7,252 nucleotides of DNA, taken from the NCBI GenBank assembly GCA_027070385.1, contig JALXDW010000145.1, positions 1-7,252 on the forward strand, written 5' to 3'. This DNA comes from Chromatiales bacterium (GTDB taxonomy: Bacteria > Pseudomonadota > Gammaproteobacteria > UBA6429 > Thiohalophilaceae). The position numbers were made by a program, and so were the translations under genes. Every line of letters begins with the position of its first letter. Within the stretch, counting starts at the first letter, position 1. Of this stretch, positions 5,785-7,252 are shown one piece after another. The notes below the pieces were generated by a model. It was not told where the DNA came from. It was given only the letters and a program-made list of their open reading frames with translations, and made no database searches.

Positions 5785-7248
5785 TTACTGTAATAAAGTC
5801 AGAACGTTTTGTGGGGCAACATTCGCCTGGGCTAACATCGCTGTACCTGCTTGCTGCAGAATTTGTGCCCGGGTTAATTCAGCTGTTTCCATTGCAAAGT
5901 CTGCATCACGTACACGCGACCGCGCAGCACTCAGGTTTTCCGAGTTAGTCTGCAAGTTGGAAATGGTTGAACCAAACCGGCTTTGAATCGCACCAAATTT
6001 TGCCCGTTGCCCATTTACCGTTGACAATGCCGCATCCACAATCGCAAGGGCTTCATTAGCACTTGCAACCTGGCTTACATCCAGTTGTGACACACCCATT
6101 AAATCAGAGGCTTCTTGTGCATTGGTAATGGTTGCACCGGCTGTACCGATAATACCGAAGGATTTATCGGAGTCAAAAACAACCTGACCCGTAACAACGG
6201 CAACATCCACCGCCTGATTCGCAGCAATAACAGTACCACCCACTTGTGTACCATCGGCACCGGTCTTACCACCAACCATCACATTACCAGCATTGGCATT
6301 GGTTGTATCCGATAAATTAATATTGTTACCGGTTGCATTTAACAAGACGACACTTTGTCCATCATCACTGATTCGTGCTGTGACGCCGGTTTTGTGTGAT
6401 AAATCATTGAATGCTGTCACTGCACCGGAAAGACCATCATTACCTTCAGTGCCTTGTAAACTGAATGAAATAGCCTGAAGATCTTCATTATCAGAAGCTA
6501 CATTCAGTGTATATGAACCGGCAGCATCAAAACTGATATTAACTTCAGTTCGGGCAAAGGCTTTTACACCGGTCACATTCGATTTGGAGGTCACAAGTTC
6601 AGCGGTTGCTTTTGCACTATCACCCGCACCAATATCCAAACTAATACTACCTAATGAACCATTGATAATCAGGTTATCACCTTGAGCATTTCGTGCCTGA
6701 GGACCTGCTGAAGTTGCCTGACCGGTAACACGGTAGTTACCGTATTGGTTGGTTCGGAAATTATTTGTAGTGGCCTGAATAGTCTGGTTGGCATTCGCAC
6801 CGACCTGGAAAATAGCCGTTCCGAAAGTGCCGTCCAGAATCTTCTGTCCGTTAAATTCTGTATTGGTGGCGATACGATCCAGTTCTGAAACAAGCTGACC
6901 TACTTCAGATTGCAACGCTTGTCTGTCAGATGCAGAGTTAGTTGCATTGGCAGATTGCACGGATAGTTCACGAATACGCTGTAAGATATTACCTGCTTCG
7001 GCTAACGCACCTTCAGCTGTTTGTGATAAAGAAATACCATCGTTGGCATTTCGTACGGCCTGATTTAAACCTCGTATTTGAGAAGTAAATCGTTCAGAAA
7101 TCGCTAAACCTGCTGCATCATCCTTTGCGCTGTTAATACGCAAACCAGAAGACAACCTTTGCAATGATGTTTGCAATGCTTCCTGAGAAGCATTCAAATT
7201 ACGCTGCGAATTTAGCGACATGATATTGGTATTAATAACTTGTGGCAT
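5785..7248 (-). CDS. fliC: Flagellin, main filament subunit
   Basis: A 487-residue flagellin, exported through the flagellar type III apparatus and polymerised into the filament. The conserved N-terminal D0/D1 part (about residues 1-140) begins [18 protein letters not shown] and carries the usual [20 protein letters not shown] stretch. The conserved C-terminal D1/D0 part (about 395-487) ends in NVLTLLQ. The middle (about 141-390) is variable, rich in Gly, Ala, Thr and Asn, and the stretch about 205-312 resembles the flagellin IN-type repeat domain; this forms the exposed D2/D3 region. In D1, R91, L95 and E115 occupy the positions of the Salmonella TLR5-contact residues R90, L94 and E114 (known family; alignment by eye). 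The start is the first ATG, which gives the standard flagellin N-terminus. Only 4 bases lie upstream in the window, so the ribosome binding site and promoter are not visible. flaG follows after 70 bases. Identity is essentially certain. Confidence 0.98.
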   Translation of the reverse strand: MPQVINTNIMSLNSQRNLNASQEALQTSLQRLSSGLRINSAKDDAAGLAISERFTSQIRGLNQAVRNANDGISLSQTAEGALAEAGNILQRIRELSVQSANATNSASDRQALQSEVGQLVSELDRIATNTEFNGQKILDGTFGTAIFQVGANANQTIQATTNNFRTNQYGNYRVTGQATSAGPQARNAQGDNLIINGSLGSISLDIGAGDSAKATAELVTSKSNVTGVKAFARTEVNISFDAAGSYTLNVASDNEDLQAISFSLQGTEGNDGLSGAVTAFNDLSHKTGVTARISDDGQSVVLLNATGNNINLSDTTNANAGNVMVGGKTGADGTQVGGTVIAANQAVDVAVVTGQVVFDSDKSFGIIGTAGATITNAQEASDLMGVSQLDVSQVASANEALAIVDAALSTVNGQRAKFGAIQSRFGSTISNLQTNSENLSAARSRVRDADFAMETAELTRAQILQQAGTAMLAQANVAPQNVLTLLQ

Positions 7249-7252
7249 GACG

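Noticed and set aside
1..7252. Mobile element, CRISPR array, tRNA or rRNA, defence or biosynthetic system
   Set aside because: No transposase, integrase, direct-repeat array, RNA gene or foreign-looking gene is visible; all coding space belongs to the flagellar block.

Overview
The window is a compact late-flagellar gene block, and every supported gene lies on the minus strand, so transcription runs from right to left. In that order it carries flagellin (fliC), flaG, the filament cap (fliD), the flagellin chaperone (fliS), a FliT/FleP-type small chaperone, a divergent PilZ-domain protein, and the sigma54-dependent master regulator fleQ. From memory, the order fliC-flaG-fliD-fliS-fliT/fleP-fleQ is the Pseudomonas polar-flagellum arrangement, and a PilZ gene next to this block recalls Xanthomonas. 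FleQ itself is very close to the Pseudomonas protein. The host is therefore most likely a fairly AT-rich gammaproteobacterium with a FleQ/RpoN flagellar hierarchy; I cannot name the genus.

Region by region: 5785-7248 is complete fliC, but its promoter and ribosome binding site lie outside the window (only 4 bases precede the ATG). The 70-base fliC-flaG junction holds a long stem-loop and an overlapping small stem that would cover the flaG ribosome binding site. 5316-5714 is flaG. The flaG-fliD junction holds a stem-loop, a near-consensus sigma54 promoter and a leader palindrome. 3153-5186 is a long fliD, followed closely by fliS (2708-3124) and fliT-like (2367-2693). A bulged inverted repeat separates fliT from the PilZ gene (1733-2278). 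The 194-base gap 1539-1732 is the fleQ leader, with a weak sigma70-like promoter overlapped by a FleQ-box-like palindrome. fleQ fills 114-1538, and 1-113 holds a terminator-like hairpin and possibly the first codon of the next gene.

How the parts fit: FleQ with RpoN should activate the sigma54 promoter driving fliD-fliS-fliT and perhaps pilZ. FliS escorts the flagellin, FliT probably escorts FliD, FliD caps the growing filament, and FlaG probably tunes filament length or assembly. FleQ keeps the residues known to bind c-di-GMP, while the PilZ protein lacks the canonical c-di-GMP motifs.

I found no new defence, mobile or biosynthetic system here. The observations most worth following are regulatory: the sigma54 site, the RNA stem-loops at gene junctions, the possible FleQ autoregulatory site, and the motif-poor PilZ gene beside fleQ.
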